NCBI GenBank assembly: GCA_949296575.1
Contig: CASFPE010000035.1
Location: forward strand, 124,001-188,000
DNA: 64,000 nt
Direction of reading: 5' to 3'
Source: an uncultured Bacteroides sp.
GTDB taxonomy: Bacteria > Bacteroidota > Bacteroidia > Bacteroidales > Bacteroidaceae
Position numbers and translations under genes: made by a program. The notes under the pieces were generated by a model. That model made no database searches. It was given only the letters and a program-made list of their open reading frames with translations, and was not told where the DNA came from. This document shows positions 1-10,900 of this stretch, one piece after another; position 1 is the stretch's first letter, and every line of letters begins with the position of its first letter.

Positions 1-450
1 GATCTTAATGCCTTCCGCACCCATCCGCATCGTATTGGCAATAGCCATTTTAATAGCCCGGCGGTATGCAATCTTTCCTTCCACTTGACGCGCAATGTTA
101 TTGGCCACAATGACTGCATCTAATTCAGGGCGTTTAACCTCAAAAATGTTGATCTGAATGTCTTTGTCTGTGATTTTTTTCAGTTCCTCTTTCAACTTGT
201 CAACTTCTTGTCCGCCTTTGCCTATGATAAGACCTGGACGCGATGTGCAAACAGTTATCGTTACAAGTTTCAAGGTGCGCTCAATAACAATTCTGGAAAC
301 GCTGGCCTTAGCCAAGCGCGCATTCAAATATTTACGGATCTTGCTGTCTTCAAGCAAGGAATCGCCATATTTTTTCCCACCATACCAATTGGAATCCCAT
401 CCACGAATGATTCCTAAGCGGTTACTTATTGGATTAACTTTTTGTCCCAT
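1..450 (-). CDS. rpsC: 30S ribosomal protein S3 (partial, C-terminus off the window)
   Basis: The first 150 residues are present; the rest lies beyond the left edge. S3 binds the head of the small subunit near the mRNA entry channel. The N-terminus reads [13 protein letters not shown], typical of the family, and a type II KH domain follows with its loop GKGG at residues 77-80. It is the last gene visible of the S10 operon, 7 bp after rplV, so it is co-transcribed with it. Start is the ATG that opens the conserved N-terminus. Confidence 0.95.
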   Translation of the reverse strand, partial: MGQKVNPISNRLGIIRGWDSNWYGGKKYGDSLLEDSKIRKYLNARLAKASVSRIVIERTLKLVTITVCTSRPGLIIGKGGQEVDKLKEELKKITDKDIQINIFEVKRPELDAVIVANNIARQVEGKIAYRRAIKMAIANTMRMGAEGIKI

Positions 451-457
451 TCAACTA

Positions 458-868
458 TTAATTTTGATCACCATTAGTACTCTTAGAATCGACAAACAAA
501 GTCACATGATTCGAACGTTTACGAATTCTATAACCTCTTCCTTGCGGAGCCGGACGCATTCTCTTCAACGTGGCACCTTCATCCACAAAAATCCTCGTTA
601 TAAACAATTCGCCACTTTCTGCCTTACGCTCATTCTTCTGCTCCCAATTAGCTATTGCGGAACGTAACAACTTCTCCAAACGATTTGAAGCCTCCTTGGA
701 AGAGAACCTCAAAACGCCAAGCGCCCTATTCACCTCCATTCCACGTATCATGTCAGCCACTAAACGCATTTTACGAGGAGAAGTAGGAATATCCCGCAGG
801 CTTGCAAAATACATGGTCTTACGGGCTTCTTTTCTTTTTTCAGCCGATATTCTTTTTCTTGCTCCCAT
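458..868 (-). CDS. rplV: 50S ribosomal protein L22
   Basis: L22 lines the nascent-peptide exit tunnel and contacts 23S rRNA. The 136-residue product has the family signature of the globular part ([14 protein letters not shown] around residues 30-43) and the conserved hook segment with [16 protein letters not shown] near residues 103-118. The first 20 residues are lysine/arginine-rich and slightly longer than in E. coli L22, as is common in Bacteroidota. It sits between rpsS and rpsC in the standard S10 operon order. Assignment is secure. Confidence 0.96.
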   Translation of the reverse strand: MGARKRISAEKRKEARKTMYFASLRDIPTSPRKMRLVADMIRGMEVNRALGVLRFSSKEASNRLEKLLRSAIANWEQKNERKAESGELFITRIFVDEGATLKRMRPAPQGRGYRIRKRSNHVTLFVDSKSTNGDQN

Positions 869-886
869 TATTATTATCTATTTTCA

Positions 887-1156
887 TTATTTTTTCTTAT
901 TACCTGCATGGCCTCTAAATATACGTGTCGGTGCAAACTCGCCCAACTTATGGCCAACCATGTTCTCGGTAATGTAAACCGGAATAAACTTATTCCCATT
1001 ATGAACCGCAATGGTATGCCCGACAAAATCAGGAGAAATCATTGAAGCTCTGGCCCAAGTCTTGATAACATTCTTCTTGCCAGACTCATTCATGGCAAGA
1101 ACTTTATTTTCAAGCTTTACATTAATATACGGACCTTTTTTTAAAGAACGACTCAT
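887..1156 (-). CDS. rpsS: 30S ribosomal protein S19
   Basis: S19 forms a complex with S13 in the head of the small subunit. The 89-residue protein starts [11 protein letters not shown] and contains the hallmark segment [20 protein letters not shown] (about residues 33-52) and [12 protein letters not shown] near the C-terminus. Length is normal for the family. It lies 24 bp downstream of rplB and 18 bp before rplV, in canonical S10 operon order. Confidence 0.97.
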   Translation of the reverse strand: MSRSLKKGPYINVKLENKVLAMNESGKKNVIKTWARASMISPDFVGHTIAVHNGNKFIPVYITENMVGHKLGEFAPTRIFRGHAGNKKK

Positions 1157-1180
1157 AGTTTACTCAATTAATTCAAATTA

Positions 1181-2002
1181 CTACTTCCTTCTCTCAATAA
1201 TATACTTAGAAGATTGCTTCTTAGGCGCTCTCGTCTTGAGTCCTTTAGCATACAAACCTTTACGCGATCTCGGATGACCTCCTGAAGCACGGCCTTCACC
1301 ACCACCCATCGGGTGATCAACAGGGTTCATAACAACGCCACGGTTACGCGGACGACGACCTAACCAACGGGAACGTCCTGCCTTTCCAGAACTTTCCAAA
1401 GCATGGTCGGAATTACCCACGCTACCTACCGTAGCTTTGCATGCACTCAATATCTGGCGCACTTCACCGGAAGGCAACTTAATCACGCAATACTTCCCCT
1501 CCCTTGAAGTTAACTGAGCAAAATTACCAGCAGATCTTACCAAAGCAGCACCCTGCCCCGGACGCAATTCAATATTATGAATCACCGTTCCCACAGGAAT
1601 ATTCTGTAGAGGCAATGCATTCCCAATCTCAGGTGCAGCATCCGCCCCCGACATCAATGTGCTACCCACTTTCAATCCATTAGGAGCTATAATGTATCTT
1701 TTCTCGCCATCTGCATAAAACAACAAAGCGATACGAGCCGAACGGTTCGGATCGTATTCAATGGTTTTAACCACAGCTGGAACACCGTCTTTATTTCTCT
1801 TGAAATCGATAATCCTGATTTTCTTTTTATGGCCGCCACCGATATACCGCATTGTCATTTTCCCAGTATTATTACGGCCACCCGTAGCGCGCTTGCCAAA
1901 AACAAGAGATTTCTCTGGTACTGATGCAGTAATTTCCTCAAATGTACCAATAATCTTATGTCTCTGCCCCGGTGTCGTGGGCTTAAATTTACGTACTGCC
2001 AT
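1181..2002 (-). CDS. rplB: 50S ribosomal protein L2
   Basis: L2 is a primary 23S rRNA binder needed for subunit association and peptidyl-transferase assembly. The 273-residue protein has the N-terminal [14 protein letters not shown] and the C-terminal signature [17 protein letters not shown] (about residues 226-242), which carries the conserved histidine near the peptidyl-transferase centre. Length matches bacterial L2. It is 5 bp after rplW, so tight translational coupling is likely. Confidence 0.97.
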   Translation of the reverse strand: MAVRKFKPTTPGQRHKIIGTFEEITASVPEKSLVFGKRATGGRNNTGKMTMRYIGGGHKKKIRIIDFKRNKDGVPAVVKTIEYDPNRSARIALLFYADGEKRYIIAPNGLKVGSTLMSGADAAPEIGNALPLQNIPVGTVIHNIELRPGQGAALVRSAGNFAQLTSREGKYCVIKLPSGEVRQILSACKATVGSVGNSDHALESSGKAGRSRWLGRRPRNRGVVMNPVDHPMGGGEGRASGGHPRSRKGLYAKGLKTRAPKKQSSKYIIERRK

Positions 2003-2007
2003 TTTAT

Positions 2008-2301
2008 TTAAATATTGCTATAAAAATCAATAGTTTCGCCTTCTTTCAAAGTAACAATAGCTTTCTTGTAGGCGTTTGTTCTACCTTTAATCAGGCCGGC
2101 TTTTGTATAACGGCTCTTATTTTTACCTGCGTAACGCATCGTATTCACTGCAACAACAGTAACATTGTACAAAGCCTCAATTTCTTTCTTTATCGCTAAC
2201 TTATCAGCATCGGGACGCACAATGAAACCAAAACGATTCGGCATCTTCTCGGTTATCTTTGTCATCTTTTCCGTAACCAACGGTTTAATAATAATTCCCA
2301 T
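2008..2301 (-). CDS. rplW: 50S ribosomal protein L23
   Basis: L23 sits at the tunnel exit and is the docking point for trigger factor and SRP. The 97-residue sequence has the family core: KPLVTEKMT at residues 6-14, [20 protein letters not shown] around 26-45, and the loop with [13 protein letters not shown]. It lies 18 bp after rplD in canonical order. Length and context are normal. Confidence 0.95.
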   Translation of the reverse strand: MGIIIKPLVTEKMTKITEKMPNRFGFIVRPDADKLAIKKEIEALYNVTVVAVNTMRYAGKNKSRYTKAGLIKGRTNAYKKAIVTLKEGETIDFYSNI

Positions 2302-2319
2302 TACTTAATCCTCCCACAA

Positions 2320-2946
2320 TTACATTAAGACTTTATCTATCACCGGCAATGAACTTTCAGTCAATACAAGCACTCCCGCATCCAATACACAATATGTATT
2401 CAATGTGGAAGCTTCCATCACATTCACCCGATTGATGTTACGAGCCGACAAATATACATTTTTATTAGGTTCTGGTAAAACCATCAGCACTTTTCGTTCC
2501 GAAATTTTAAGATTATTTATAACAGAAACAAAATCCTTCGTCTTTGGAGCCTCAAAACTAAAGTCTTCCACAACAAGTATTGAACTTTCCTGTGCCTTAT
2601 AACTCAAGGCAGACTTACGAGCCAACGATTTGACTTTCTTATTCAACTTGAAAGAATAATCTCTGGGTTTGGGGCCAAAAACACGACCGCCACCGACCAA
2701 CACAGGTGAATTGATGTCACCACGACGTGCACCACCTCCTCCTTTCTGCCTGCCGAGCTTACGCGTAGAGCCACTCACTTCGCTTCTTTCTTTTGACTTA
2801 TGCGTCCCTTGGCGTTTAGCAGCCATAAACTGTTTCACGGCCAAATAAATAGCATGGTCATTGGGCTCAATCCCGAAGATAGAATCATTCAATGTGACTT
2901 TTCTTCCTGTATCTTCACCTTTGATATTATATACACTGACTTCCAT
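2320..2946 (-). CDS. rplD: 50S ribosomal protein L4
   Basis: L4 binds 23S rRNA domain I and its extended loop reaches the exit tunnel. The loop is visible near residues 45-90, with [20 protein letters not shown] and the run [16 protein letters not shown], followed by the globular part ending DKVLM. In E. coli L4 is also the autogenous repressor of this operon; nothing here shows whether that holds. The ATG overlaps the last base of the rplC stop codon, indicating translational coupling. 208 residues is a normal length. Confidence 0.95.
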   Translation of the reverse strand: MEVSVYNIKGEDTGRKVTLNDSIFGIEPNDHAIYLAVKQFMAAKRQGTHKSKERSEVSGSTRKLGRQKGGGGARRGDINSPVLVGGGRVFGPKPRDYSFKLNKKVKSLARKSALSYKAQESSILVVEDFSFEAPKTKDFVSVINNLKISERKVLMVLPEPNKNVYLSARNINRVNVMEASTLNTYCVLDAGVLVLTESSLPVIDKVLM

Positions 2947-3563
2947 TATTTCTCAATTAATACGATTGAACCTTTATAACCCGGAACAGATCCCTTGATC
3001 AACAAAAGGTTATGTTCTGGTATTACTTTTAATACTCGCAAGTTCTGAGTCGTAACTCTATCACCACCAAGTTGTCCGCCCATACGCATACCCTTAAACA
3101 CTTTTGCAGGATATGAACAAGCACCGATAGAACCTGGCTTACGCGCACGATTGTGTTGTCCATGCGTTGTCTCACCGACACCACCAAAGCCATGACGCTT
3201 TACAACACCTTGAAAACCTTTTCCTTTAGATGTACCAATTACGTCCACAAATGCTGCGTCATTGAACAATTCCACAGTCACCGTGTCGCCGAGATTCAAC
3301 TCGCTATCAAATTCTCTGAACTCAGCCAAGTGTCTCTTGGGCGTTACTCCAGCTTTTGAAAAATGACCCATCAAAGGTTTTGTGACATGCTTCTCTTTCA
3401 TGTCTTGGAAACCCAATTGAACAGCTTCATAGCCATCTTTCTCTACTGTCTTAATCTGAGTAACAACACAAGGACCTGCTTCGATAACAGTGCATGGCAC
3501 ATTTTTGCCATCAGCACTGAATACGGATGTCATTCCGATTTTTCTTCCTAATAATCCTGGCAT
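2946..3563 (-). CDS. rplC: 50S ribosomal protein L3
   Basis: L3 initiates 50S assembly and its extension approaches the peptidyl-transferase centre. The 205-residue product begins [15 protein letters not shown] and carries the family signature [15 protein letters not shown] (about residues 113-127) and [19 protein letters not shown]. It lies 18 bp after rpsJ and overlaps rplD by one base. Context and length are fully canonical. Confidence 0.96.
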   Translation of the reverse strand: MPGLLGRKIGMTSVFSADGKNVPCTVIEAGPCVVTQIKTVEKDGYEAVQLGFQDMKEKHVTKPLMGHFSKAGVTPKRHLAEFREFDSELNLGDTVTVELFNDAAFVDVIGTSKGKGFQGVVKRHGFGGVGETTHGQHNRARKPGSIGACSYPAKVFKGMRMGGQLGGDRVTTQNLRVLKVIPEHNLLLIKGSVPGYKGSIVLIEK

Positions 3564-3581
3564 TTCACTACTATTTAAATA

Positions 3582-3887
3582 TTAAACTCTAATTTCAACT
3601 TCTACGCCACTAGGCAATTCCAATTTCATAAGAGCATCAACCGTCTTTGCCGTTGAGCTATAAATATCTATCAAACGCTTATAGGAACACAGTTCAAATT
3701 GTTCCCTCGACTTTTTATTAACAAAAGTCGAACGATTCACCGTAAAAATACGCTTATGCGTAGGCAATGGAATAGGGCCGCTAACTATCGCCCCCGTACT
3801 CTTTACCGTTCTCACAATCTTTTCAGCTGATTTATCAACTAAGTTGTGATCATAAGATTTCAATTTGATTCTAATCTTTTGACTCAT
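3582..3887 (-). CDS. rpsJ: 30S ribosomal protein S10 / NusE
   Basis: S10 is a small-subunit head protein and, as NusE, bridges NusG with the ribosome or antitermination complexes. The 101-residue sequence begins [18 protein letters not shown] and includes [18 protein letters not shown] (about residues 36-53), the hallmark S10 segment. It opens the S10 operon but follows fusA by only 74 bp; that gap holds a strong hairpin, so expression may be partly by read-through from the str operon. Confidence 0.97.
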   Translation of the reverse strand: MSQKIRIKLKSYDHNLVDKSAEKIVRTVKSTGAIVSGPIPLPTHKRIFTVNRSTFVNKKSREQFELCSYKRLIDIYSSTAKTVDALMKLELPSGVEVEIRV

Positions 3888-3916
3888 TATCTTATTGCAT
3901 TATTGTTAATAAATAG

Positions 3917-3950
3917 GTTATAGGCTAAGAGTCATTCGCTAGCCTATAAC
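3917..3950 (-). promoter_or_regulatory. Hairpin in the fusA-rpsJ gap (attenuator or processing site)
   Basis: A perfect 11-bp inverted repeat (GTTATAGGCTA / TAGCCTATAAC) with a 12-nt loop lies between the fusA stop and rpsJ. The minus-strand sequence that follows is AT-rich but has no clean run of T, so it is a weak terminator at best. It could reduce read-through from the str operon into the S10 operon or mark an RNA cleavage site. Confidence 0.5.
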
Positions 3951-3961
3951 TTAACCTGTTT

Positions 3962-6079
3962 TTAAATTAAATCAACACGGCCTTTTACTTCCTCCAACAC
4001 CGCCTTGGCAATTGAAGGCGAAACTTGCGCATGATGATCATATGTCATCGACGAAGTGGCACGCCCAGAAGTGATCGTACGCAAAGCCGTCACGTAGCCA
4101 AACATTTCTGCCAACGGTACCATTGCCTTCACGATTCTTGCGCCTGAGCGGCTGGATTCCATGCCTTCCACCTGCCCACGACGCTTGTTCAGGTCACCAA
4201 TCACATCACCCATATTTTCTTCAGGAGTAACAACCTCCAGTTTCATAATTGGTTCCATCAAAACGGGACCCGCCTTTGCACAAGCATTCTTATAAGCTTG
4301 GATTGCACAGATTTCAAATGAAAGTTGGTCTGAATCCACCGGATGGAAAGAACCGTCACGCAGAATAACCTTCAATGAATCCACGGGATAACCTGCAAGC
4401 ACTCCATTCTTCATGGCTGTCTGGAAGCCTTTTTGCACGGAAGGAATAAATTCCTTAGGGATATTTCCACCTTTCACTTCATCAACAAATTGCAATCCGC
4501 CTTGCTTCCAATCTTCATCAACCGGGCCTATGGCTACAATTATATCTGCGAACTTACCACGACCACCCGATTGTTTCTTGTAAACTTCACGGAGTTCAAC
4601 CGTTTTAGTAATAGCCTCCTTATAGGCGACTTGAGGACGACCTTGATTGCATTCCACTTTAAATTCACGTTTCAAACGATCAATAATAATATCCAAATGC
4701 AATTCACCCATTCCTTCTATCACTGTCTGCCCCGTCTGTTCATCTGTATGGACACGGAATGTAGGATCCTCTTCTGCCAATTTAGCCAAACCATTCGAAA
4801 GTTTATCCAAATCCTTCTGCGTCTTAGGCTCAACAGCGATTCCAATCACTGGATCCGGGAATTCCATTGATTCCAAGACAATTGGAGCATCTTCGTCACA
4901 CAAGGTATCACCTGTACGGATATCCTTGAAGCCAACCCCGGCGCCAATATCACCCGCGCTAATCACCTCAACCGGGTTCTGTTTATTCGAATGCATTTGA
5001 AATAAGCGGGAAACACGTTCTTTTTTCCCTGAACGGCTGTTGTACACATACGAACCGGCCTCTACCTTTCCCGAATAAACACGGATGAATGTCAAACGTC
5101 CCACATAAGGGTCCGTGGCAATTTTAAAAGCCAAAGCAGATGTTTTTTCATTCTCATCTGGCTTGCGATCTTCTTCATCACCCGTATTCGGATTGGTTCC
5201 AACAATATTAGGAGTATCCAAAGGCGAAGGCAAGAAAGCACAGACATAATCCAGCAACGTCTGAACCCCCTTATTCTTAAAAGAAGAACCGCACAACATG
5301 GGCACAATCTCCATCTTCAACGTCCCAGCACGAAGCGCACGCAAGATTTCATCTTCAGTAATAGTTGCCGGATCATCAAAATACTTCTCCATCAATGCCT
5401 CATCAAATTCAGCAACAGTTTCGAGCATTTTACTTCTCCATTCCTCTGCCTCTGCTTGCAAATCAGCAGGAATATCTTCCACATCATAATCAGCCCCCAT
5501 TGTTTCATCATGCCACAAGATGGCTTTCATCTTAACCAAATCAACCACACCTTTAAAATTCTCCTCAGCCCCAATAGGGATAACAACCGGGCAAGGATTA
5601 GCACCTAATATCTCCCTCATCTGGCGAACTACTTCAAAAAAGTCAGCTCCAGAACGATCCATTTTGTTCACATAGCCAATGCGAGGGACATTATATTTGT
5701 CAGCTTGACGCCACACCGTCTCTGATTGTGGTTCCACGCCGCCAACCGCACAATAAGTAGCAACTGCACCGTCCAATACGCGCAACGAGCGTTCTACCTC
5801 AGCCGTAAAGTCAACGTGTCCCGGAGTGTCGATCAAATTAATTTTATATTTATTGCCCGCATAATTCCAATAAGTAGTAGTAGCCGCAGAAGTAATCGTG
5901 ATGCCTCGTTCCTGTTCTTGCTCCATCCAGTCCATTGTTGCAGCACCATCATGCACCTCGCCAATCTTATGAGTCAATCCGGTATAAAACAAGATACGTT
6001 CAGACGTAGTCGTTTTTCCCGCATCAATATGAGCCATAATACCGATATTACGGGTCAAATGCAAATCATGTTTAGCCAT
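3962..6079 (-). CDS. fusA: Translation elongation factor G
   Basis: EF-G is the GTPase that moves tRNA-mRNA through the ribosome. GTP-binding motifs are intact: G1 AHIDAGKTT at residues 16-24, switch I ending [11 protein letters not shown] near 58-68, G3 DTPGH at 84-88 and G4 NKMD at 138-141. The 705-residue length fits full-length bacterial EF-G, with domains II to V following, including GGRGKFADI and the C-terminal KGRVDLI. It is third in the rpsL-rpsG-fusA order; tuf is not in this operon but 13 kb away with the tRNA cluster. Position in the str operon argues for the primary EF-G rather than an accessory paralogue. Confidence 0.97.
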   Translation of the reverse strand: MAKHDLHLTRNIGIMAHIDAGKTTTSERILFYTGLTHKIGEVHDGAATMDWMEQEQERGITITSAATTTYWNYAGNKYKINLIDTPGHVDFTAEVERSLRVLDGAVATYCAVGGVEPQSETVWRQADKYNVPRIGYVNKMDRSGADFFEVVRQMREILGANPCPVVIPIGAEENFKGVVDLVKMKAILWHDETMGADYDVEDIPADLQAEAEEWRSKMLETVAEFDEALMEKYFDDPATITEDEILRALRAGTLKMEIVPMLCGSSFKNKGVQTLLDYVCAFLPSPLDTPNIVGTNPNTGDEEDRKPDENEKTSALAFKIATDPYVGRLTFIRVYSGKVEAGSYVYNSRSGKKERVSRLFQMHSNKQNPVEVISAGDIGAGVGFKDIRTGDTLCDEDAPIVLESMEFPDPVIGIAVEPKTQKDLDKLSNGLAKLAEEDPTFRVHTDEQTGQTVIEGMGELHLDIIIDRLKREFKVECNQGRPQVAYKEAITKTVELREVYKKQSGGRGKFADIIVAIGPVDEDWKQGGLQFVDEVKGGNIPKEFIPSVQKGFQTAMKNGVLAGYPVDSLKVILRDGSFHPVDSDQLSFEICAIQAYKNACAKAGPVLMEPIMKLEVVTPEENMGDVIGDLNKRRGQVEGMESSRSGARIVKAMVPLAEMFGYVTALRTITSGRATSSMTYDHHAQVSPSIAKAVLEEVKGRVDLI

Positions 6080-6102
6080 TTCAATCTTTTTCCTCTAATT
6101 AA

Positions 6103-6579
6103 TTAAAATCTAAAGTGGGCAAACGCACGGTTAGCCTCTGCCATCCTGTGCATATCTTCTTTCCGTTTGAATGCGCCTCCTTGTTCATTGTACGCATCAA
6201 CAATCTCGGCTGCGAGCTTGTCCGACATTGTTTTTCCTCCTCTTTTCCGCGCAAAATTAATTAAATTCTTCATCGAGATTGACTCTTTGCGCTCTGGACG
6301 AATTTCCGTCGGGACTTGGAATGTGGCACCACCAACACGGCGCGACTTAACCTCCACTTGAGGCGTAATGTTCTCCAACGCTTTCTTCCAGACTTCCAAC
6401 GCAGTCTTTTCCTCATCAGGAAGCTTCGTTTTCACTATGTCCAAAGCAGCATAAAAGATTTCATAAGAAGTGTTCTTTTTGCCATCATACATCAAATGGT
6501 TCACAAATTTCGAAACCTTCTGATCATTGTACACAGGATCGGGAAGGATTATACGCTTTTTGGGTTTTGCTTTTCTCAT
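6103..6579 (-). CDS. rpsG: 30S ribosomal protein S7
   Basis: S7 nucleates assembly of the small-subunit head and lies by the E site. The 158-residue product starts [18 protein letters not shown] and contains the S7 signature segment [20 protein letters not shown] (residues 23-42) and the RNA-binding region [19 protein letters not shown] (about 81-99). It lies 23 bp before fusA. In E. coli S7 represses the str operon through the rpsL-rpsG gap; a short hairpin exists there but equivalence is unproven. Confidence 0.96.
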   Translation of the reverse strand: MRKAKPKKRIILPDPVYNDQKVSKFVNHLMYDGKKNTSYEIFYAALDIVKTKLPDEEKTALEVWKKALENITPQVEVKSRRVGGATFQVPTEIRPERKESISMKNLINFARKRGGKTMSDKLAAEIVDAYNEQGGAFKRKEDMHRMAEANRAFAHFRF

Positions 6580-6632
6580 TTGTTTGAAAAAAAATAATGT
6601 TTTGTTTGGTTGTATGCTACGTCTCCTTCAAC

Positions 6633-6646
6633 GCCCACTCTTGGGC
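6633..6646 (-). promoter_or_regulatory. Small hairpin in the rpsL-rpsG gap
   Basis: The 121-bp gap between rpsL and rpsG holds a 5-bp perfect hairpin (GCCCA-AGAG-TGGGC on the minus strand). E. coli S7 binds structured RNA in the same gap to regulate its own operon. The similarity in position is the only support, so a regulatory role is speculative. Confidence 0.22.
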
Positions 6647-6700
6647 ATTTACTCAACCTTCAGCCTATTCCCATTAATCAAAACGAGTTAAACGATTCTA

Positions 6701-7105
6701 TTATTTTTTACCTTTTGCCGCAGGCGCTTGCCCTGGCTTAGGACGCTTCGCACCATACTTACTACGACGTTGAGTACGGCCAGCGACACCCGCTGTATCC
6801 AACGTACCGCGAACGATATGATAACGCACACCAGGCAAGTCTTTCACACGACCACCACGAACCAACACGATTGAGTGTTCCTGCAAATTATGACCCTCAC
6901 CCGGGATATAGGAGTTCACTTCTTTCTGGTTCGTCAAACGCACACGAGCCACTTTACGCATCGCAGAATTCGGCTTCTTAGGCGTAGTCGTGTAAACCCT
7001 CACACAAACGCCCCGCCGTTGCGGGCATGAATCCAACGCGGGAGATTTACTCTTATCCGCCAAGACAGCACGCCCTTTTCTCACTAATTGCTGAATTGTA
7101 GGCAT
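6701..7105 (-). CDS. rpsL: 30S ribosomal protein S12
   Basis: S12 controls decoding accuracy in the A site. The 134-residue protein begins [12 protein letters not shown] and contains the conserved [20 protein letters not shown] and [20 protein letters not shown] segments. The lysines that mutate in streptomycin resistance are both unchanged (in TTPKKPNSA and GRVKDLPG), so the sequence predicts a wild-type decoding site. It is the first gene of the str operon, with a good promoter about 90 bp upstream. Confidence 0.97.
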   Translation of the reverse strand: MPTIQQLVRKGRAVLADKSKSPALDSCPQRRGVCVRVYTTTPKKPNSAMRKVARVRLTNQKEVNSYIPGEGHNLQEHSIVLVRGGRVKDLPGVRYHIVRGTLDTAGVAGRTQRRSKYGAKRPKPGQAPAAKGKK

Positions 7106-7192
7106 TTTAAAACTATTTTAAATTATTATATATTATTACTTTATTGTCAAGCCGATTGCCCCCAGCAAAGCCGAGAGTCTACTTTCGGGCGG

Positions 7193-7222
7193 CAAAGTTA
7201 CTAATTATATTTGAATTGCCAA
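7193..7222 (-). promoter_or_regulatory. Promoter of the rpsL-rpsG-fusA (str) operon
   Basis: On the minus strand TTG is followed after exactly 19 bp by TAACTTTG, the Bacteroidota housekeeping promoter pattern (-33 TTTG and -7 TAnnTTTG). It ends about 90 bp before the rpsL start. The remainder of this roughly 370-bp gap, between rpsL and the DUF3467 gene, shows no open frame worth calling. Confidence 0.7.
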
Positions 7223-7439
7223 TGAAAACAACAAATATTTTAATTGAGCATCAACAAGGAAATTCAAGAAAAGGTTTCATTTTCACATTTTTGCAAGGTA
7301 TGCCAACGAACATGCCTGTCCTTTCCAATAGAAACAAAGCACGCGCAGCCATTCTACAAAGGAAACGCCAACCAAGCATTACTTAGAAATGCTTTCAAAA
7401 GCCACTGATTACCCGTCTAAACGTACCAAAAGCCTACAA

Positions 7440-7466
7440 GGGATGCCGCGTTATACACGGCATCCC
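7440..7466 (-). terminator. Hairpin downstream of the DUF3467 gene
   Basis: A 9-bp perfect stem (GGGATGCCG / CGGCATCCC) with a 9-nt loop starts 14 bp past the stop codon. The T-tract that should follow on the minus strand is poor, so it may be a weak terminator or an mRNA-stabilising 3' end. Confidence 0.5.
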
Positions 7467-7479
7467 CAACAGCAAAGCA

Positions 7480-7797
7480 TCACGCCTCTCCCTTAAACTC
7501 AGAAATAGGTGGCACATACGTCTTCCCACCTTGTGAAGGCATCTTAATCGGCCCAAATTGATGTTCATATTTGGCCACATTGTCTTGAAGCGCCATCAGC
7601 AATCTTTTTGCATGTTCTGGAGCCAAAATCACTCGCGATTTCACACTAGCTTTGGGCAATCCAGGAAGTATACGTGCAAAATCAACAACAAATTCTGAAC
7701 TTGAATGAACAATAATTGCCAAATTGGCATACACGCCTTGCGCTATTTCCGGAGTCAACTCTATTTCAAACGGCTTATTTAACTTTTCATTTTCCAT
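7480..7797 (-). CDS. DUF3467 family protein
   Basis: A 105-residue protein of the DUF3467 family, which is small, widespread in Bacteroidota and of unknown function. The segment FEIELTPEIAQGVYANLAII is followed by HSSSEFVVDFARILPGLPKASVKSRVI and ILAPEHAKRLLMALQDNVAKYE, the recognisable family core. It has no signal peptide or membrane segment, so it should be cytoplasmic. It lies alone between the rpoC terminator and the str operon promoter, on the same strand as both, with its own candidate promoter and 3' hairpin. Its lasting place among transcription and translation genes hints at a link to gene expression, but this is only guilt by association. Confidence 0.85.
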   Translation of the reverse strand: MENEKLNKPFEIELTPEIAQGVYANLAIIVHSSSEFVVDFARILPGLPKASVKSRVILAPEHAKRLLMALQDNVAKYEHQFGPIKMPSQGGKTYVPPISEFKGEA

Positions 7798-7802
7798 ATC
7801 TG

Positions 7803-7832
7803 CAAACTATTTATCGGCCATAAAAATACAAA
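7803..7832 (-). promoter_or_regulatory. Candidate promoter of the DUF3467 gene
   Basis: TTTG, then 19 bp, then TAGTTTG on the minus strand; the -7 box lacks one base against TAnnTTTG. It sits just upstream of the ATG, so the 5' leader would be very short. Moderate support only. Confidence 0.4.
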
Positions 7833-7913
7833 AAAATCCCTTGACGCATGGCTACTGCATAAGAACAAGTATCAACAATACTTAAACCCGTTTATGAACC
7901 TCACAACATCGCA

Positions 7914-7957
7914 CAAAAAAAGGGCTGCCACAACTAATTATAGCGGCAGCCCTTTTT
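7914..7957 (-). terminator. Rho-independent terminator after rpoC
   Basis: A 9-bp perfect GC-rich stem (AGGGCTGCC / GGCAGCCCT) with a 15-nt loop is followed on the minus strand by seven T. It begins about 20 bp beyond the rpoC stop and closes the rplK-rpoC transcription unit. Confidence 0.88.
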
Positions 7958-7972
7958 CAGTTACTAAGTAAA

Positions 7973-10900
7973 TTACTCTACGTCACTATAATCAAGCACA
8001 TTCTTGCGATTAGCCAAAATTCGGTCGTACTCTTCCTTTGAGCCGACAATCAGTTTGTCAAACTCGCGCAAACCAGTTCCTGCCGGAATCAGATGGCCAC
8101 AAATCACATTCTCTTTCATGCCTTCCAACTTATCCACTTTCCCGTTGATAGCCGCCTCATTCAGCACTTTTGTGGTTTCTTGGAAAGAAGCAGCTGACAT
8201 GAAACTTGAAGTCTGCAATGCTGCACGCGTTATCCCTTGCAAAATCTGCCTGGAAGTAGCCGGAATGGCATCACGAGCTTCCACAAGCCGCAAATCACGA
8301 CGTTTTAAGACACTATTTTCATCTCTCAATTTCCGGGCTGTGACAATCTGCCCTCGTTGCAAAACCTGAGAATCACCAGCATCTTCAACCACCTTTTTAC
8401 CCCAAATGCGGTCATTTTCTTCCATGAAATCAAGCTTATCTACAACCTGCTGTTCCAAGAAACGCGTATCACCTGGTTCTACAATTTCAACTTTACGCAT
8501 CATCTGCCGAACGATAATCTCAAAGTGCTTATCATTGATTTTCACGCCCTGCAAACGATAAACATCCTGTACCTCATTAACAATATATTCCTGAACTGCC
8601 GTAGGACCCTTAATTGCAAGAATATCTGCCGGAGTTATTGCCCCATCAGACAACGGCGTGCCAGCACGTACATAATCATTCTCCTGCACCAATATTTGCT
8701 TAGACAAAGCAACCAAATATTTCTTCACTTCACCGGTCTTAGGCGTTACAATAATTTCACGGTTGCCTCGCTTGATTTTACCCATCGTCACTTCACCGTC
8801 TATCTCAGAAACCACTGCAGGATTAGACGGATTACGGGCTTCAAACAATTCCGTTACACGCGGAAGACCTCCTGTGATATCACCAGCTTTTCCAACAGCT
8901 CTTGGAATCTTAACAATAACATCACCTGCTTTCACGGTTTGACCTTCTTCTATAACAACATGACCACCTACCGGCAAATTGTAAGTACGGAGCAAACTTC
9001 CATTTTCACTAAGTATATGAACAGAAGGAACCTTAGTCTTGTCCTTTGATTCAATAATAATGATCTCACGCAAACCTGTAGCATCATCAGACTCCACCTT
9101 ATAAGTTATGTTCTCAATGACACTTTCAAATTCAATTCGACCAGCAAGTTCCGTAATAATCACGGCATTAAATGGATCCCATTTTGCAATCAGCTTATCT
9201 TTCTCCACATGCTCGCCATCTGCGGCATACAATTTAGAGCCATAAGGAACATTGTGAGTAGAAAGTACAATACCCGTATTTTCATCAATAAAACGGACTT
9301 CTGCCAAACGTCCTACCACAACTTTAATTGCTTCACCTGTCTCATCCACGGCGTCCACCGTACGCAGTTCTTCAAATTCCAAACGAGAATCATTCTTTGC
9401 GACAATGCTTGCATTAGCTGCCATATTGGCGGCAATACCTCCTGCATGGAATGTACGCAATGTCAACTGAGTACCAGGTTCACCAATAGATTGCGCCGCA
9501 ATCACGCCGACAGCCTCACCTTTTTGAACCATACGGCTTGTTGCCAAATTACGCCCATAGCACTTCGCGCAAACGCCTTTCTTTGACTCACAAGTAAGCA
9601 CAGAACGAATCTCCACGCTTTCAATAGGCGATTCTTGTATCTTCTTTGCTATTTCTTCTGTGATTTCTTCCCCACCGGCAACAATCAGTTCGCCAGTAGT
9701 AGGATGAATTATATCATGGACAGACACGCGCCCCAAAATACGTTCATACAATGTAGCGATGACCTCATCATTGTTTTTAAGGTCTGTACATACCAAACCT
9801 CTTAAAGTGCCGCAGTCTTCTTCCGTGATGATAACGTCATGAGACACATCGACCAAACGGCGCGTCAGATATCCCGCATCAGCGGTTTTTAATGCTGTAT
9901 CTGCCAATCCTTTACGGGCACCATGAGTAGAGATGAAGTACTCAAGCACCGACAAGCCCTCTTTAAAGTTAGAAAGAATCGGGTTCTCAATAATCTGCGC
10001 ACCTTCTGCACCCGCTTTCTGAGGCTTAGCCATCAGACCACGCATACCCGAAAGCTGGCGAATCTGTTCTTTCGAACCACGTGCGCCTGAATCCAACATC
10101 ATGAATACAGAATTAAAGCCTTGATCGTCTTCCGAAATTGCTTTCATCAAGACATTCGACAGATCAGCATTAACATGAGTCCAAGTATCAATCACTTGAT
10201 TATAACGTTCATTATCCGTAATGAAACCCATGTTATAATTATTCATGATTTGCTCTACCTCCTCATATCCTCGCTGCACTAATTCTTCTTTTTCTTTAGG
10301 GATAATGACATCATCCAGATTGAACGACAAACCGCCTTGGAATGCCATCTTATAGCCTAAATTCTTGATGCCATCCAAGAAGTCAGCAGCCTTAGCCACA
10401 CCACATATCTTAATTACATTGCTAATGATATCACGAAGAGATTTCTTTGAAATAATCGTATTAATGTAACCCACCTCGTCAGGAACAATTTCATTCACAA
10501 TAACACGTCCGACGGAGGTGTCTCGCATCACATCTACCAAGTTGCCTTCTTCATCAACATCTTTCACTAAGACCTTTACGGGAGCATGAATGTCAACTTT
10601 TCCTTCATTATAGGCAATCAAAGCTTCTTCTGGCCCATAAAATGTCAAACCTTCCCCCTTGGCTCCTTTCCTCAATTTCGTGATATAATACAAGCCTAAT
10701 ACCATATCCTGAGAAGGCACTGTAATAGGAGCGCCATTAGCAGGATTCAGGATATTATGAGATTGCAACATCAACATTTGAGCTTCCAAAATCGCCTCAT
10801 TACTCAATGGCAAATGGACAGCCATCTGGTCACCATCAAAATCAGCATTGAACGCCGTGCAGGCCAATGGATGCAACTGTATAGCCTTTCCTTCTATCAT

